Shown here: positions 12,008 through 13,231 of the stretch, piece by piece | Layout: every line of letters starts with the position of its first letter | Position numbering within the stretch: the stretch's first letter is position 1 | Source: Dactylosporangium aurantiacum | GTDB taxonomy: Bacteria; Actinomycetota; Actinomycetes; Mycobacteriales; Micromonosporaceae | DNA length: 13,231 nt | Assembly: GCF_000716715.1 (NCBI RefSeq) | Contig: NZ_JNYJ01000092.1 | Coordinates: forward strand, 1 to 13,231 | Direction: 5' to 3' | Position numbers and translations under genes: made by a program | Notes under the pieces: generated by a model | Seen by the model: the letters and a program-made list of their open reading frames with translations, nothing else | Databases searched by the model: none | Told to the model about the DNA's origin: nothing

Positions 12008-12034
12008 GTTACACCCCCATACCGCAGGTGTTAC
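12008..12034 (-). promoter_or_regulatory. Candidate GlnR box upstream of the nir operon
   Basis: Two exact GTAAC half-sites on the minus strand (12034-12030 and 12012-12008) are spaced 22 bp start to start, exactly the a-site to a-site distance in the actinobacterial GlnR consensus gTnAC-n6-GaAAC-n6-gTnAC-n6-GaAAC. The b-sites are poor (GGTAT between them, TCGGG after). The nearer half-site is 57 bp upstream of the first gene. GlnR is the global nitrogen regulator known to control nirBD in Streptomyces and mycobacteria, so the site fits the operon's job. Confidence 0.5.
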
Positions 12035-12083
12035 GCCCGGTGGTGCGTGTCCTCTTCGCCTCGCGACGCACGCTGTGAGCGGG

Positions 12084-12089
12084 CAGAAT
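12084..12089 (+). promoter_or_regulatory. -10-like CAGAAT, possible leaderless start
   Basis: CAGAAT ends 7 nt before the GTG at 12097. No Shine-Dalgarno sequence other than the G-rich GGGCGG touching the start codon is present, and no clear -35 is seen. The arrangement matches the other leaderless-type starts in this window. Confidence 0.35.
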
Positions 12090-12096
12090 CGGGCGG

Positions 12097-12606
12097 GTGA
12101 CCCGGTTCGGGATCCAGGACTACGACCCGCGCTGGGCCACCTGCCGCAGGGCCCTCACCGCCCTGCACGGTGCCCGGCTCTCGGCGCTGGCCGGGCTGGT
12201 GCTGCGGCACGTGTGGGTGGTCTGGGACCTCGACGACGACACGTGGTTCACCGACGCGCCGGTCGTGCTCGACTTCGGCGCGACCCGCCTGGCCATCGAC
12301 CACCAGAAGTTCGCCGACGTCGCGCTCACCTGGGACAGCGTCGACCCGGCCCGCCCGATCGCCGATGACGCCTTCCAGCTGCGCTGGCGGCCCGAGGCGC
12401 TGCCCGGCCTGGCCGGCCTGCCGGGCCGCACCCTGCACCACGTGGAGCTGCTGGAGTGGACCGGCGCCCGCGGCGACGCCGCGACCGGCAGCGTCGCGCT
12501 CGGCTTCGACCTGACCCCGGCGTGGCTCACCGTGTACAACGCCATGGACGAGAACGGGTTCGAGCACACCCCGCCGGACGCCCGCTACCGCCGCCACCGC
12601 CTGTGA
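12097..12606 (+). CDS. Unknown 169-aa protein
   Basis: I do not recognise this family. The 169-residue product is soluble, with no signal peptide or membrane helix. It opens with a helical part (YDPRWATCRRALTALHGARLSALAGLV), then a hydrophobic/acidic strand region (LRHVWVVWDLDDDTWFTDAPVVLDFGATRLAIDHQKFADVALTWDSVD), a loop, and a last strand pair (HHVELLEWTG, GSVALGFDLTPAWLTVYNAMDENGFEHTPP). The pattern of a sensor-like alpha/beta protein, with a SUKH-domain gene just downstream, recalls small immunity-type or accessory proteins of toxin systems, but that is only a contextual guess. The GTG at 12097 is the first start in a coding-like frame and is preceded by a -10-like element. It is divergent from the nir operon across 145 bp. 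Confidence 0.72.
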   Translation: MTRFGIQDYDPRWATCRRALTALHGARLSALAGLVLRHVWVVWDLDDDTWFTDAPVVLDFGATRLAIDHQKFADVALTWDSVDPARPIADDAFQLRWRPEALPGLAGLPGRTLHHVELLEWTGARGDAATGSVALGFDLTPAWLTVYNAMDENGFEHTPPDARYRRHRL

Positions 12607-12645
12607 CGGTCAGCCCTCGCGGAGTCCCACACGGCGGCCGGACCG

Positions 12646-12651
12646 TAGGGT
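12646..12651 (+). promoter_or_regulatory. -10-like TAGGGT, possible leaderless start
   Basis: TAGGGT ends 7 nt before the ATG at 12659, with no ribosome-binding site better than GCCGGGC between them. It could start a leaderless message for the SUKH gene only; no -35 is clear. Confidence 0.35.
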
Positions 12652-12658
12652 GCCGGGC

Positions 12659-12943
12659 ATGGACGAGGTCGAGTTCGCCCGGCTCGCCGAGCCGGTGCTG
12701 CGCAAGATCGCCGCGGACGACGCCGCGTACGAGCTCAGGCTCGTCTACGGGCGCACCGCCACCGCGGAGCAGATCGCGGCGGTCGAGCGGGCGATGGGTG
12801 TGGTGCTGCCGGCGCAGTACACGGCGTTCATGCGGCGCTACGGCGGCGGGATCTTCGGGTTCGTCGAGCTGTTCCCGATCGTGGCGAGCCCGTTGGAGTA
12901 CCGCGACGACCTGCGGACCGAGCAGAGCATCAGGGCGGCGTAG
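12659..12943 (+). CDS. SUKH (SMI1/KNR4) domain protein, apparently short
   Basis: The product is 94 residues. It carries the N-terminal core of the SUKH superfamily: RTATAEQIAAVERAMGVVLPAQYTAFMRRYGGGIFGFVELFPI, matching the pattern of a helix, a LP.xY..F....GGG loop and a G.ve.f strand. SUKH proteins are mostly immunity proteins of polymorphic toxin systems or cytoplasmic regulators. The usual domain is about 130-150 residues and continues with a second half of strands and a helix. Here the frame ends at IRAA, only 11 bp before the converging glycosyltransferase stop, so the C-terminal part is missing. It may be a remnant or a compact variant. No toxin gene is in the window. An upstream in-frame start exists at 12650 (GTG); ATG 12659 is preferred. 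Confidence 0.75.
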   Translation: MDEVEFARLAEPVLRKIAADDAAYELRLVYGRTATAEQIAAVERAMGVVLPAQYTAFMRRYGGGIFGFVELFPIVASPLEYRDDLRTEQSIRAA

Positions 12944-12954
12944 CCCGCCGGTGG

Positions 12955-13231
12955 TTACCGGGCCAGCTTCGGCTTGCGGATGCGTTCGCGGGTGAGGATC
13001 CAGAGGGCTTCGACGCCGTCTTTCCAGGTGATCTTCTTGCCTTCTTCGCGGGTGCGGGCGCGGTAGCTGATCGGCACCTCGTAGGGGCGGTGCCGGATCT
13101 GCAGCGAGCGGTACAGCTGCACCGGCATGAGTTTGAAGCAGGTCTCCAGGTCGCCGAGGTAGCAGTTGTACAGCATGTTCGCGGCGGTGGTGACGGCCTT
13201 GTTGCCCATCACGTACCAGAAGGAGAAGGAG
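12955..13231 (-). CDS. GT2 (DPM1-like) glycosyltransferase, C-terminal part with internal gap
   Basis: This is a partial gene; its 5' part lies beyond the right edge. The 92 residues visible run from SFSFWYVMGNKAVTTAANML through LGDLETCFKLMPVQLYRSL, then YEVPISYRARTREEGKKITWKDGVEALWIL to the TAA stop. They match the C-terminus of family 2 glycosyltransferases of the dolichol/polyprenyl-phosphate mannose synthase type, which move a sugar from a nucleotide donor to a lipid carrier at the membrane. In relatives about 18-20 residues resembling S-x-GFG-x-E-x-E-(V/I)-TAKLLR-x-G lie between the LYRSL and RPYEVPIS blocks. Here RSLQIR is joined directly to HRPYEVPIS, so an in-frame deletion seems to have removed that block. 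The family call is firm; activity is doubtful. Confidence 0.85.
   Translation of the reverse strand, partial: SFSFWYVMGNKAVTTAANMLYNCYLGDLETCFKLMPVQLYRSLQIRHRPYEVPISYRARTREEGKKITWKDGVEALWILTRERIRKPKLAR

Overview
The window is very GC-rich, with nearly every codon ending in G or C, frequent GTG starts and tightly packed or overlapping genes. This fits an actinobacterium; a Micromonosporaceae-like actinomycete is my inference from gene content, not a proven assignment. I see no tRNA, rRNA, insertion sequence, phage gene or CRISPR array.

Layout, left to right. (1) 1-384 (-): the N-terminal third of a thiolase, cut by the window edge. 473-1090 (+): a small unknown membrane protein. 1078-2265 (-): an alpha-methylacyl-CoA racemase-type family III CoA transferase whose C-terminal tail is encoded by a 12-bp tandem repeat; that repeat also supplies the stop codon of the converging membrane-protein gene. 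(2) 2398-5780 (+): a tight run of TetR regulator, SAM methyltransferase, DUF1579-like protein, YCII/DGPF protein and ECF42-type sigma factor, preceded by a perfect 20-bp palindrome over the likely promoter. (3) 5650-6726 (-): a predicted eight-helix membrane protein converging on the sigma factor. Neither gene stops where its family or codon pattern suggests; each reads into the antisense of the other. (4) 6798-8726 (-): a Tat-exported protein joining a TolB/PD40-type beta-propeller to cell-wall-binding type 2 repeats. (5) 8789-11951 (-): nirD, nirB and a small unknown protein, linked by two 4-bp GTGA overlaps, with a GlnR-box-like pair of GTAAC sites upstream. This is an assimilatory nitrite reductase operon. 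(6) 12097-12943 (+): an unknown 169-aa protein and a short SUKH (SMI1/KNR4) protein. (7) 12955-end (-): the C-terminus of a GT2 (DPM1-like) glycosyltransferase that appears to lack about 20 conserved residues.

How the genes fit together. The thiolase and racemase suggest catabolism of (methyl-branched) acyl-CoAs. The TetR-to-sigma run looks like a self-regulated signalling module in which an ECF sigma factor with a C-terminal extension is co-made with its usual DGPF-family partner. The nir operon reduces nitrite to ammonium under probable nitrogen control. The strongest oddities are the convergent 3' fusion of sigma factor and membrane protein, the shared 12-bp repeat, the internal gap in the glycosyltransferase and the recurring -10-like element 6-8 nt before start codons, which suggests leaderless transcripts.
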